From contig CAXKWD010000007.1 of NCBI GenBank assembly GCA_964059195.1, positions 149,407,769 to 149,471,768 on the forward strand: DNA of 64,000 bases. Reading direction: 5' to 3'. Within the stretch, counting starts at the first letter, position 1, and each line of letters opens with the position of its first letter. This document shows positions 34,101 to 42,826 of this stretch, piece by piece. Both the position numbers and the translations under genes were made by a program. Under the pieces are notes generated by a model, which saw nothing but the letters and a program-made list of their open reading frames with translations, ran no database searches and had not been told where the DNA came from. This DNA is from Ectobius pallidus. Its lineage: Eukaryota; Arthropoda; Insecta; Blattodea; Ectobiidae.

Positions 34101-35249
34101 AATTATCACCGATTAAACAAAAGCATTCTGGCACTCTGTTGCATCAGTTTATCTGATTTTATTAGGGAATGAATATGCCTAGATCATGACTTCAGAAAGA
34201 AATGACATTTATTAAGTGCCAGTATGGTACTTTATGAGATTGTGTGGGGAAGGGAAAATGTCTGTCCGTCTGTCCGTGTGTCTGTACGCGCGATAACTCA
34301 AATACGCTTTATCGGATTTTCATGAAACTTGGTATACGCATTTGTAACGTCCATGGGAAGAACCCTATTGATATTGGACAAAATCGGTTGACCGGTACCG
34401 GGGTAAAGCCCAATTTAGTGCCTATTTTATGGTAATATATTAGAAAGCATTTCTCAAATGCAAAGTAGATATCATGACAACATTTTGTTTTACATTATTC
34501 ATATACGGCTTTGGAAACTGCAATACAGTTAGCCATGACAAATAACATTATTCCTTCACATACGCTTATGAAAGTAGATAGTTAAATTGAGCGAGGTAGC
34601 TGGGCTCACATTTTTATTGTTTCAGGTTCAATTCCCTTAGCCGGCCAATTTGACATATATATTTTTTTTTTATGTGAGTGTGCTATTGTCATGATATCAC
34701 AAATCTGTATAGTTCTGCTGATGCTGGACGATTTAAAGCTGATTAAAAAAACGAGACCTTTGTTCTCCCTGAAGCTCTACTTAATGAATGAATCTGGAGC
34801 TTACCTCGGAAATCAATAAAAAAATATTAAAAAAAACTTATTTTCTGCATATCATAATTGCAATTATAACTGATTAAACAAAAGCATACTGGCACTTTGT
34901 TACATCAGTTTACCTGATTTTTAATTGTGTAATGCTAAATTCCTGTAGGCCTACATCTGCTCATTTCGCTCACCTGCTGTTGTGGACACTTGCTCCTTCT
35001 CCTATGTAGCCGGTGCCTGCTCCTAGAAGTTGCTGAAGCTCCTGTAGCATTGCTGTTCTCCTGGTCACTGCCGTAGGAATACGTGGACCCTGCAGAACTG
35101 CTTGAGTCGTCGTACAGAAACAAATCCGCCGCACTACTGTTCGTACTGCTGGCCCCACTCCCGCCTCCACCGCCCCCGATGTAACCCTGGGCTTCCAACA
35201 GGAACTGCCTATTCACTGCCTCCAGTTCCAGATTGTCCATTCCAAACAT
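21406..35249 (-). CDS. Fer1: Fer1 / PTF1A-type bHLH transcription factor (three coding exons)
   Basis: Join 35249-34974, 33592-33319 and 21566-21406 on the minus strand: 711 nt, 236 residues. Vertebrate PTF1A binds E-boxes with an E-protein and recruits RBPJ (Su(H)) into the PTF1 complex; insect Fer1 is the orthologue. Seen here: acidic/Ser-Gly-rich N-terminus (1-75), basic HRLHRRRSK stretch (80-88), bHLH at about 93-150 with the E-box-contacting Glu103 and the near-diagnostic [20 protein letters not shown], then KKIIIR (178-183). HSLSW (193-197) and [10 protein letters not shown] (211-220) match the two RBPJ-contact motifs of PTF1A. All splice sites are GT/AG and phases agree (0, then 1). 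ATG at 35249 is the first in frame; a TGA lies five codons upstream. The protein is shorter than vertebrate PTF1A, mainly at the N-terminus. Nuclear. Confidence 0.96.
21567..23214. other. Fer1 intron 2, 3' portion
   Basis: No coding sequence. Contains a (GAAA)n/(GAA)n tract at about 22131-22188. The remainder is AT-rich and not recognised as repeat. Confidence 0.5.
23215..23655 (+). repeat. Possible LINE 3' end
   Basis: A frame reading [20 protein letters not shown] resembles the RFYNSLP-type C-terminal segment of LINE reverse transcriptases. An AT-rich 3' UTR follows and ends in AAAATAAAATAAATATAAA at about 23640-23658. Low sequence conservation makes the class uncertain. It lies in Fer1 intron 2, antisense to the gene. 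Confidence 0.4.
23696..24010 (-). mobile_element. Helitron 3'-end fragment
   Basis: On the minus strand the sequence ends CGCGGGCGAAACCCCGAGCA, then CCTGCTAG and host T. This is a terminal hairpin followed by CTAG, as in the copy ending at 36967. Similarity between the two copies continues for about 250 bp (TACGTAAATTGCATGAATTA, AATGCATAAGCAATT). No 5' end was found. Confidence 0.72.
24011..24805. other. Fer1 intron 2, unassigned
   Basis: AT-rich; no repeat or exon recognised. Confidence 0.45.
25117..27612. mobile_element. PIF/Harbinger-like element, 2.5 kb, inserted in the Helitron
   Basis: The ends are GGGTGGCGTGCACCA and its inverted complement. The trinucleotide TAA is duplicated at 25114-25116 and 27613-27615; 3-bp TWA duplications are typical of PIF/Harbinger. 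Both subterminal zones are dense with TTACTAAAAGAGTA / TACTAAAGTAGTAA-type words. An inner imperfect copy of the terminus (TGGTGCACGCCGTCC) lies near 27490-27505. No transposase or Myb-like protein is recognisable in the AT-rich interior, so it appears non-autonomous. It interrupts the Helitron reading frame directly after FSPTF. Confidence 0.82.
27616..28246 (-). pseudogene. Helitron helicase-like protein, N-terminal fragment
   Basis: The minus strand encodes [20 protein letters not shown], then degenerate sequence, then [14 protein letters not shown] and [20 protein letters not shown]. It continues [20 protein letters not shown] and [20 protein letters not shown]. This is the well-known N-terminal part of insect Helitron proteins, ahead of the Rep domain. 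Frameshifts and stops lie between 27930 and 28050. The frame is cut by the Harbinger-like insertion at 27615, and the Rep and helicase domains are absent on the other side, so it is non-functional. Confidence 0.88.
28558..29049. other. Fer1 intron 2, unassigned
   Basis: At about 28630-28840 a plus-strand frame ([20 protein letters not shown]) is not recognised. There is no other support for a gene. Confidence 0.35.
29050..29623. mobile_element. hAT-like MITE
   Basis: The right end CCTGGCGACGCCCCTG and a decayed left end (CATAGACGTCGACAAGGGGG) form terminal inverted repeats of the CAGGGGCGTCGCCAGG type. The flanking octamers CTATCTTC and ATAGCTTC match at 6 of 8. A G/C-rich subterminal stretch (GGGGGGCCACTGCCCCCGG) is typical of the group. 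The 574-bp interior is AT-rich and non-coding. In Fer1 intron 2. Confidence 0.68.
29624..30236. other. Fer1 intron 2, with a possible mariner-type terminus
   Basis: ACAGGGTGTCGCAATTAATG at about 29825 resembles the mariner-like terminus seen at 6412. The text to about 29930 is GC-richer and may be a degraded element end. No gene. Confidence 0.35.
30237..30575 (+). pseudogene. MULE transposase C-terminal fragment
   Basis: The plus strand reads [40 protein letters not shown] and VHVLTAMLW. After a frameshift near 30385 it continues [20 protein letters not shown]. The W...P...RTNNGxExFHxxL block with SHPxVxV is a hallmark of insect Mutator-like transposases downstream of the DDE core. The N-terminal part and catalytic residues are not present. 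Short related words (CATTTACGCAAAACTGCC at 30115, GCCCATTTGCGTAAATGC at 30689) lie on both sides in inverted orientation and may be remnants of its termini. It lies in Fer1 intron 2, antisense. Confidence 0.7.
30576..32360. other. Fer1 intron 2, unassigned
   Basis: AT-rich throughout; no open frame of note and no recognised repeat. Confidence 0.5.
32361..32522 (-). mobile_element. Second palindromic retroposon-like insertion, 13-bp target duplication
   Basis: The 13-mer TGATAATTTATTT flanks the segment perfectly (32348-32360 and 32523-32535). Two complementary 41-nt arms (32361-32401 and 32450-32490) enclose a 48-nt loop containing CTCAGAGATGG and TCCGAAAGCTCGG. The tail TAATATTCGCCGAGAAAAAT parallels the tail of the 20918-21123 insertion (shared ATTCGCC, GAAA, TCAAA). 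Same architecture, same type of duplication, different arm sequence: two members of one structural family. Strand is uncertain. Confidence 0.83.
32585..33250 (-). repeat. Dispersed repeat 'Y', diverged and partly duplicated copy
   Basis: GCAGAGGAAGTATTGTTTTC (32590) through CAAACGGCTTTAACGATTTT (about 32880) is the reverse of the copy at 55608-56390, including the GTCTGTGTG tract and the element-end word GCAGAGGAAGT. A second partial run of the same text (complement of 33010-33195) follows. This indicates an internal duplication or a second insertion. The reading frames over it are by-products. Confidence 0.72.
33319..33592 (-). CDS. Fer1: Fer1 coding exon 2 (bHLH)
   Basis: The acceptor TTGTTACAG precedes GTACAGCAG. 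It encodes residues 93-183 plus one base of codon 184. The basic region is [13 protein letters not shown], helix 1 runs from SINDAFEGL, the loop contains [11 protein letters not shown], and helix 2 is [18 protein letters not shown]. It is followed by a Gly/Thr/His-rich linker and [10 protein letters not shown]. The donor is GAG followed by GTGAGTAT, near consensus. GC content and CpG density are far above the surrounding intron. Confidence 0.97.
33841..34101. mobile_element. MITE with 26-bp terminal inverted repeats in Fer1 intron 1
   Basis: The left end TGAGGGCGTTAAAGCCAAAG and following GTGGTGTA matches the complement of the right end with one mismatch over 26 bp. The surrounding repeat text is present uninterrupted at about 34785-34900 (CTTATTTTCTGCATATCATA then ACTGATTAAACAAAAGCATA). 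This gives an approximate empty-site comparison. Target duplication is not clear and superfamily unknown. Confidence 0.72.
34130..34650 (+). repeat. Dispersed repeat 'X' copy
   Basis: Contains AGTGCCAGTATGGTACTTTA, a short CTGTCCGT tract, and GCGCGATAACTCAAATACGC followed by ATGAAACTTGGTATACGCAT. All are shared with 15470-16415 (reverse) and 52150-52330. A box-B-like GGTTCAATTCCC at about 34625 suggests an adjoining tRNA-derived SINE head. Confidence 0.75.
34974..35249 (-). CDS. Fer1: Fer1 coding exon 1
   Basis: Encodes residues 1-92 (start [16 protein letters not shown]). It includes a Gly6 run (25-30), Ser/Ala-rich and acidic DLFLYDD segments, and an Arg/His-rich stretch just before the bHLH. 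It ends in CAG with donor GTGAGC, phase 0. The context before the ATG has G at -3, and the upstream frame is closed by TGA. Reading through the donor would give a 104-residue frame whose last 12 residues are intronic. Confidence 0.93.
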
Positions 35250-36320
35250 GGCGATAGAATGTCACTTCTTAACAAGAAGACTAGAACTTGTTTATAAGTT
35301 TATGACTAGACTGGACTAGTTTATGTCTAGTCTTAGACTAGTTTATGACTAGAATATTATAATACATATTCTATATCTGGTAGCCCCTAAGAATTTGGTT
35401 ATAAATGGTGACTAGTTAGTTCTTTGAACTCCTTTTTTCTAACTGAAAAATCCGAGTTAAGCTTCATAATTTTAATCTATTACTTGTATATTTCAATAAG
35501 TCTGCAGTCAAAATTGAAATGAATAAATAATTAAACTGTAGTTTTTCTTTTCAAATCATATTATTCACGTTTCATAAGAACTGTATTAACTTACTGACTA
35601 GGATCGTTTAATGAAACGGTTATTTTTTAACCACCAGATAAATTTATTTATTCTGTGAAATCAACCGACGTTAGAATTGCTGCGCTGTAGTACTTCAGAA
35701 AAACTATATATTAAAATAATTAATCCTTAATCACAATTTACTGCGTCTCACTCACTGTCTTTGGTCACCCATGTACAAACTCCGCTTAAGTGGAAACTAG
35801 GCATGTTCATTTTTCTTTCGTGTCGGAATTGTTATATTCTGATCGAATTTCACCTATTGGCACCTATTTTCCGGACAGATCTCATAATGACTGAATTAGG
35901 TGACCCTAGAGCAGTCACAGTTTACTGGATTGTCGGCTGTGCACCTGCACAAAATGTCTGCACACGCAATCACGGCCGCTGGATCGTTTCTCAGCCACGC
36001 GGCTGCACGCGGCCAGCATTGTGCGATAACTGTTGATCCAATCAACGAACAAACGACGGGCGTCGTCCGCGCACGTGCCGGCAACAAATGCTCCAGCCAA
36101 TCACAAAGCATGACGAAGCGACGAGCCAATAAGGAGCGGAGGAATTCTGTGGAATCCGCCCCGGAGAAGGGTGCATCAATGCAGTAATTATATTTTAGGA
36201 AGCTTCTCAAATTAAGCGCAAGTACGCCATCTTGCTGCATGTAAATCCCACTCGACAACAAAACCCATATCTTACACTTGCATCTACACGCGTCCACTGA
36301 ATTTTTATTCTAAGGTAGAC
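35250..36320 (-). promoter_or_regulatory. Fer1 upstream region with CpG-rich promoter candidate
   Basis: 35890-36180 is markedly richer in G+C and CpG than anything nearby. It contains three CCAAT words (36038, 36097, 36126), CACGTG (36072) and CACCTG (35942). It lies 640-930 bp upstream of the Fer1 ATG and is best read as the promoter region, with 35250-35890 as 5' UTR or proximal sequence. A GACTAG-rich imperfect tandem occurs at 35285-35355. No TATA box or start site can be assigned, and open frames on both strands across the CpG-rich part look like composition artefacts. Confidence 0.5.
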
Positions 36321-36573
36321 TAACGAGGGACGTAGTCAGTGAGGGGCCCGAAAGGGCCCAAGCCCCCCCCCCCCCGAATTGAAAAAAAAAAAACTTACGA
36401 AAATTTCACTAAATTAAATGTGCTCTTAATTAAGGTGTTTTATTACCTTTATTGCATTTTATATTAGACTAACTGTACTTATTAACAGTGGTAAAATTAT
36501 TTTGGAACAGTAAAAGTGAGTAAAATTATACTTAAAACATACCATCTTATAGGCTACCACATACTACCGATAC

Positions 36574-36845
36574 CATAGGCGTAACCAGGCCGACCATATG
36601 GGGGGGGGGTTATAAACATCTGGAGAGGAGGGTTCCGGGGTCCTCCCCCGGAAAATTTTAAAAATTAAGATGCACAATAACGAGTTTTAAGCTTCCCACA
36701 CTTTAAACTCATATTAAGTAACTTATAAGCAGATTTTTAAAAAAGGTGACATATAACGATAATGAAATAAATAGTACAATTTTCCATTTTTTAATCAATG
36801 GGGGGGGGGGGGGTTCAAACCCCCAACCCCCCCGGTATGCCTATG
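36574..36845. mobile_element. hAT MITE with perfect 8-bp target duplication
   Basis: Ends CATAGGCGTAACCAGG and the complement of CATAGGCATACCGGGG are inverted repeats. The octamer ACCGATAC flanks both sides exactly (36566-36573, 36846-36853). G10 and G14 runs lie close to the two ends. 272 bp, non-coding. Confidence 0.9.
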
Positions 36846-36966
36846 ACCGATACAGATAGTTTATATTGTTTTATTGTTTAACTGCCTTATTGAAACTTAT
36901 GATGAGTATGCAAGTAGTTTGTATCAGAATGTAAGTAGTTCTTTCAGGATACTTGTATATTAATCA

Positions 36967-37553
36967 CTAGCAGGTGCCCGGGGCTTCGCCCGCGATTACT
37001 TACTCAACTGCTAGATATTATGTTTAAATCATTTATTTAACTGAAAAATAATTAACATTACATTTATTATCACTGACATAGTTTTTACATAAATTGCAGG
37101 AATTAAATAATTTTACTCTTAATTATATTGTTTAACGTTAAACATATAAATAAACAAACGAACAAAACTAATCTATGCTGCCATATGGGCATACAAATTC
37201 GAAATGAAACGATTAAAATGAACCATAGGTTCATGAACCTTACTAAAATCATGCATAAACAATTTTATTATAACGATTGTCAAGTCTCGTTTCATTTATT
37301 TCCAAAGCCTTATGTGAAGACTGCCAACAATACTGTTGTCAAGTGAACTGTAATTTGGATTTGATAATTCTGTGTAAAATGGGATTAAGTATTCTCAAAA
37401 ACATTTAATTTTGGAATTTAAAATAATTTTTTTTCAAAATCCTTTCTTAATGAGCACCTACATTATGAAACGAAGGTACTGTCAAAATTCCAAGTCTCTA
37501 CCTGTTATAGTTTAGGCTCTACGTTGATTCTCTGTCAGTCAGTCAGGACAAAG

Positions 37554-37593
<40 letters not shown>

Positions 37594-37600
37594 ATATATA
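36967..37600 (-). mobile_element. Helitron, non-autonomous
   Basis: On the minus strand the 3' end is CGCGGGCGAAGCCCCGGGCA, then CCTGCTAG before host T at 36966. The 5' part is near 37560-37600, where a (TA)n tract and a GA run obscure the exact start. Internal text matches 5930-6220 and 23696-23950, so this is the most complete copy of that family here. No protein is encoded. Confidence 0.75.
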
Positions 37601-37912
37601 TAATAGAGAGAGAGAGAGAGAGATAAGTTTTAATACGGCAGCTAAACAAAAACAATAAATAGCAACTTTGTCATAATATAAATTTTCTGTAGCCTATCGG
37701 TAATTTGTGGTATTAAGGTGATACGCTTTAAATATTTGCCACTAACGGATATGAAATGTATCAAACAGTAAAAGTGTGGTACGTGTTTTAAAAAGCTATT
37801 TTGTTAGTGACTTTTTAACGTTAAATGGAATTTAAAGACTTAAATTTACACAAAAATCGAATGAGTGCCCCCCGTGGGCCACTCTCGAACCAAAATCTTG
37901 ACTACGCTCCTG

Positions 37913-40315
37913 TCAGACTCTTGATTGTGAGTTGCTGTCCCGGAGAGATCAAATATCCCCAGTTTTGTGCCCAGAAAAAAAATTTGGTCACCGAGAGTTT
38001 CTAAGTAAATAATGCAAATGAGTATTTTTTATACGCCAGAAAGGCAGAGTTTAGTGTGATGTTATTTCAACATTTAAGAGAAGAGTCCATTCCATTTCAA
38101 AATTTTCTGAAAATATTGTGATTACTGAATAGTCATTTGTCTTCCAGGTAGTATTTTATCTGACGAACGAGTTTTCACCACAATGAACTAAATCGGGACT
38201 GATGAAAAGTAACGAATAAAAGTTAAACAGTTGATACATTGTTACAAGTAGGGTTCACATATTCAACAGATGGTGATATAGGCTAGTCTACTCTTCTAAA
38301 CTAATTTACTTTTTCTACCTATACCATAGATTGTCTAGTATATGAAGAGGATATATTGTGTTCGAGGACTCGTGAGTTCAAAAATACAATTTTCTGAAAC
38401 ATATTCGTGTGTGCGTGTCCGTGAAAAATGTAGCTCGAAAGAGAAAAATCGTGTAAGAACGAAATTTTGCTGTGAAGTATCTTCTGGAAAAGTGGCCCGA
38501 ACCATGGCAATAACTTTATCTTTTCTAATGAGTGGCTCTCACGATTTTGTTAAAATTTTTACACAATCTATAACTTATGTAGACCTAAGTAAAGGATAAA
38601 ACTTTTAGTGGACATATTTCTTCCAGTAAATTCTCTAAAGGATAATAAGTTACAAGCTAATATAGACTAATAATGTAGACTTTCACGACCAGTGTTCGAA
38701 TAATTTGAATAATTTTCGTGGCACACCCGTGGTCCAGTGGGGTTTGTCACTTTCAACGTTTCGCCGGTCGCTGCGAACGTCATGTAGAAAAAGTCGTACA
38801 AGTGTTGCACATTTTTTTATCCTCAAATAATTTCTAAGTGAAAGTAATTGAACTGATTTTGCCGTAAATTATAATGTAGTTCTTATGTAACTTGATACAG
38901 GGTGTATGGGTTGAGATTTTTCCCCATACAACCTATTGCTCGCGTGTTTTGTTGGCACAGCTGTCAGCTAATTATCCAGGTGCTGTGACATATTCCAGAG
39001 TTCTGCCAGTTTAACTATATAATCACAGCTTGCTGAAATATTTCCTTAATGATCCATGCAACCACATACACCCGTCTTACTTTACTAAGGATTCTATGCA
39101 TTAGACCTGCAGACGTCATATACACGAATTAATATACAGGTAATTTAGACCTATCGTCCTAGAATGCTTAAAGGGATATTACGCTAGAAAATTGTCAAAA
39201 AGTAATTTGCTCTTAATGTTGATAATGACCTGTACTTGATCCTAAATTTTTGGGTAAAAATTCTGGTTGTTAGTGTGTTTCAGAATGATTTTAAGTGGAG
39301 GAGGTAAGCATGCCTACAAATGGCTGCCACTATTTTAGACGTGTTTAAACGAACATTTTATTTTTTAATACGAAAACAAAACAGGCTACCTCAATAACCG
39401 TTTGTCTGATTTCATTAAATGTTCGCAGTTCTTTGGTACGGTCTTGAGGATTGACCATAATGGTTGATACTTCTTGAGGGTTGACCATATTGGTTGATAT
39501 TTGAGTTAACCTTAGAAAATAGAATATAAAAATAAATAAAAAATACACACTTAATATCAAAGCAGATAGATCTATGATGCTCACTGAAGTACTTCTTCAC
39601 AATATATCAAAATGAAGGGAAAAAATATTGTTGAAACTTTTTTACCTTGCCTGATAACGTGTGTTTTTTTTTATTGGACGGTATGATTCTTTTAGAAAAT
39701 GTAAATATGTAAATTACACGGTACAAACAGTTATTAGACGTGGAATGATAATTCTTTCACAGTGGCCGTGTATAAGCTAAGGTGGAAAGGTGAAGTCAGA
39801 CTGAAAAATTTAATGCCATAACCGGGGTTTGAAGCAGGATCTATTGAATCGGTAATGACATAACATTTTTCAGTCTGACTTCATAGTTATTAGGTGTGTT
39901 ATATACCATATTTTTTTTTGTAGTCCACATTCTTCGCACAATATCTGTAGGCTACCAAAATACAAAGACTACCAAGGAAAAAAAATATATTACCATAACG
40001 TATTATAACGACTTTGAGAGAGAGAGAAAATAGAAATAATACATAACAACAAACAATAACATATGTCGGAGACTAAACACAAATATTAATGGCCAAAATA
40101 ATGATTCCTAAATATTGTTATGGAGCTCTTCAATGCAGAAAGAGCAATGACCTCCAGCCCTCTTTGGTTAGATCGAATTTTCTACTGAAGTCCGTCAAGA
40201 AACGAAGCATAGTTCCACGTGCTCCAACCAATAAACCGATGACTTCAATTGACTTTAGATAGCATTTCTCTTTGAAGAATTCGCACGTTGGTTCGTACAT
40301 AAGTCTATTACTCTA
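37913..40315. other. Intergenic; diverged repeat fragments, no gene
   Basis: 38340-38640 is a diverged plus-strand copy of repeat Y (AGCTCGAAAGAGAAAAATCG, then AAAACGA-like text). At 39790-39895 a segment with GGTGAAGTCAGACTGAAAAA on the left and TTTTTCAGTCTGACTTCA on the right forms an inverted pair from the SINE tail seen at 2880. 39430-39500 has two imperfect copies of TTGACCATAATGGTTGATA. No exon recognised. Confidence 0.5.
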
Positions 40316-40700
40316 ATTAGAATAAGTGTACAGAATTTTATGAAATTCCGTCATTAGAACATGTGTGAACATTTTTATGAAACTCGGTCTACTTAAATGA
40401 ATATGAATTTTTTTTATGAAACTCCGTCTAATTAAAACAAGTGTGCAAAATTTTATGAAACTCCGTCTAATTTAGAAAGAGTGTGCAAAATTTAATGAAT
40501 CTCCGTCTAATTAGAACGAGAGTGCAAAACTTTATGAAACTCCGTCTAATTAGAAAAATTGTGAAAAATTTAATGAAACTCCGTCTAATTAGAACGAGTG
40601 TGCAACATTTTATGAAGCTCCTAGTTAGAAGGAGTGTGCAAAATTGTATAAAACTCCGTCTAATTAGAACGAGTCTGCAAAATTTTATGAAACTCCATCC
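40316..40700. repeat. 39-bp minisatellite, about 10 copies
   Basis: Units of about 39 bp built on ATGAAACTCCGTCTAATTAG and GAGTGTGCAAAATTTT repeat with landmarks at 40461, 40501, 40540, 40579, 40618, 40654 and 40693. Because 39 is 13 codons, frames on both strands stay open for over 100 codons and translate into 13-residue repeats. This is a by-product of the period rather than evidence of a protein. Confidence 0.95.
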
Positions 40701-40920
40701 AGTCGAAGTTAAAGTATTTAAGATTTTTTTAAAAGTGGGTTCACTACTGTATGGTCCCCCTTTAAAACACATCCTTACCAACGACTCCCTTTTTCCGATA
40801 GTGGGGAAATTATTTCTTTTTGAACCCTAAAATTTGAGTTTTTGAAATCTGCTATGTAACCATATCGAATACTACGCTGATAACATTAGGACATAAATTT
40901 AATAAAATGTATCAGAAATA

Positions 40921-41427
40921 CAGGGAATCCATTTTATGCGGAAACTTTTTAACAGCGTTGCCCCTGCTCACACTTTCCCCGCTGTTGCGCTTGCACCGGC
41001 CGGGACCGTGTTCCGTTACTACCGGCAAATCGGCAAATCAAGACTTTAGAAACAATACAAAATAGAATAACTCAACCAACTTATTATCAAAATAGGCCTA
41101 CATGTAGAGGCTTATTACTCACCATTTTGTACGGATGGTACAGTCAGGATATTTACGAGAAAATCTCCGAACACGCCTTCTATGGTTATTTCTCAATAAG
41201 TAACATTCCACCAAATAAATTCGCTTATTTCTCAATAAGTAACATTCCACCAAATAAATTCGCTGTTCAACCGTATACATTTTCGATTATTGTCTTACGT
41301 AACACACAACAATACACAAGCGTCTCACTACATGGCACCAAAGCAACTAACCGCTTGTATGCTGTGTACAATGCTAGCGCGGCAATGCGGCAGTGATGCG
41401 AGGTTTCCTCATAAAATGGACTCACTG
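40921..41427. mobile_element. Tc1/mariner-type MITE with TA duplication
   Basis: The left end CAGGGAATCCATTTTATGCG and the complement of the right end CAGTGAGTCCATTTTATGAG are 24-26-bp inverted repeats. Each is flanked by TA (40919-40920, 41428-41429). The 507-bp interior includes a GC-rich patch and a perfect tandem duplication of 39 bp (41185-41223 and 41224-41262). No transposase. Confidence 0.82.
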
Positions 41428-41754
41428 TATATTTCCAGGGAATGAGTTGGTGTGAGTAGGCTGTGAGGCCTAATCAACTTTCTGTCAACACACTTTCCGA
41501 CAACACACTTTTCTCAATAACAACATTCTCAAGTACTGTACTGTAGAATGTATCAGGGCATCAGTAGAATGATAATTCTTTCACTTTTACACTGGTCAAT
41601 TCGCTGTGACCTACTAGTGATTTACTATTAAGCCCGGGCCTTAAAGTACTTGCGAGTTGTAAGTCGCCACTGAGTTGTTACCTTATTATTGAGAACGCCT
41701 GGTTGTTATACCGGGATATTTGAGTCAGTTGGGAAATTTAATGTTGTAGCGGCA

Positions 41755-41860
41755 CGTTGCGATGGTAGCTCAAATGGAAGAGCAGCGGAACGGAGTGTCG
41801 AAGGTCTGTAGTTCAAATGGCATTGATTTTTTTCAGTCTGACTCTGCCTTTCCTACCTCT
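41755..41860 (+). repeat. tRNA-derived SINE
   Basis: GATGGTAGCTCAAATGGAAG (box A) and GGTCTGTAGTTCAAAT (box B) are followed by the family tail TTTTTTTCAGTCTGACTCTG at about 41826-41845. This is the most complete copy of the SINE family whose tails occur at 2880 and 39880. Confidence 0.72.
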
Positions 41861-41862
41861 CC

Positions 41863-42503
41863 CATTAGGGCATCAGTCAGAAGAACAAGTTAGACGTCTT
41901 TACTGAAATAGGTTCAAATTTTGATTATTGATGTTAGCCTATAAAATTATTTGTATTATTGGTTTTATTATTATTAATGTTTTTACTAGAGAAGGTAGTG
42001 CATTAGTCCCAAGTATAGTTCCACTTGGGTGACGGCAGATGGCAGGATGTAAGGATGTTCCCGTGGTTGCGTGTAGAGAGGCGAGATTTTCGAAACGACC
42101 CCCAGACCCCGCTAACTGCGACCCTTGAACCGTGACCCGAACTCCGAGCCTTATGTGGAATAGGGGTACATAGGTTTATTCTACTCGGCAAAGAAAGGTG
42201 AAATATTTAGTTCATTTTAATTTTCTACAACACATAGTTGTATGTAACTATGAATAAACAGGAAAGATATGCTTTATTTTATTTCTTGTTTGGGGGAAAT
42301 TCATCGTACTCCTTTAGATTTTTCCAAAGGTGAATATGAATTGGATTCTGGTTTTAATGATTCATACAGAAATGGCAGCTTTGATTTAATTTGAAGAGGG
42401 AATTTTCTAGAAATTTTTATCTATAAGAATGTTACTTAGCCTAATTCGCTTAATATTGCGATCAATACTACATCAAGAATATAGCAATATCGATGGCTTA
42501 AAT
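41863..42503. other. Intergenic, no gene seen
   Basis: AT-rich with a GC-richer patch at 42030-42180 that is not recognised. Confidence 0.45.
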
Positions 42504-42826
42504 CAGCGTTTCTCAACCTATGGTCCGCTGACCACTGGTGGTCCCTAGTCCGCAGACATAATTAAACAAATCATAAAGCAAGTGGAAAGTAAAGAAGTAA
42601 AACTCCGGTTTGAATATTTTTCCAATTCAATAACCATGTTTCCGTCAAATTAAAAAAAATGTGTTTCGATTTACTTCTTTATAATTATCTATAATTAATA
42701 CCCCAAATATTAAGAATATAGGCCTACATATAGCCTACTTTTAAGAATGGGATTAAAATTATGGGTCCGTAATTTTTTTTTTTAAATTTTAGAGGTCCTT
42801 GGGTTCAAATAGGTTGAGAAACGCTG
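42504..42826. mobile_element. hAT MITE
   Basis: The ends CAGCGTTTCTCAACCTATGG and the complement of AATAGGTTGAGAAACGCTG form a 19-bp inverted repeat characteristic of widespread hAT MITEs. Flanks GCTTAAAT and GCTTAAAC match at 7 of 8. 323 bp, non-coding; CCACTGGTGGTCC near the left end is the usual subterminal hairpin. Confidence 0.9.

Larger units (their letters stand above)
33593..34973 (-). other. Fer1: Fer1 intron 1 (1381 bp)
   Basis: Bounded by donor GTGAGC at 34973 and acceptor ACAG ending at 33593. It contains a small MITE (33841-34101) and a copy of repeat X (about 34130-34650). A G10 run at about 33665 and a (TA)n tract at about 33969-33987 are simple sequence. Confidence 0.9.
36323..37912. 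mobile_element. hAT-like element with two later insertions inside it
   Basis: The left end (GAGGGACGTAGTCAGTGAGG) and the complement of the right end (CAGGAGCGTAGTCAAGATTT) share a CGTAGTCA core and GC-rich subterminal runs (C13 at about 36363). Flanks share AGACT within weakly matching octamers. A separate hAT MITE (36574-36845) and a Helitron (36967-about 37600) sit inside it. The nesting gives an order of events: outer element first. Confidence 0.55.

Noticed and set aside
35761..36297. Overlapping frames of 90-133 codons on both strands upstream of Fer1
   Set aside because: They fall in the CpG-rich promoter-like block, where stop codons are rare. No family resemblance and no splice context.
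40467..40830. 104- and 115-codon frames on opposite strands
   Set aside because: Open because the 39-bp minisatellite period is a multiple of three; the peptides are 13-residue repeats.
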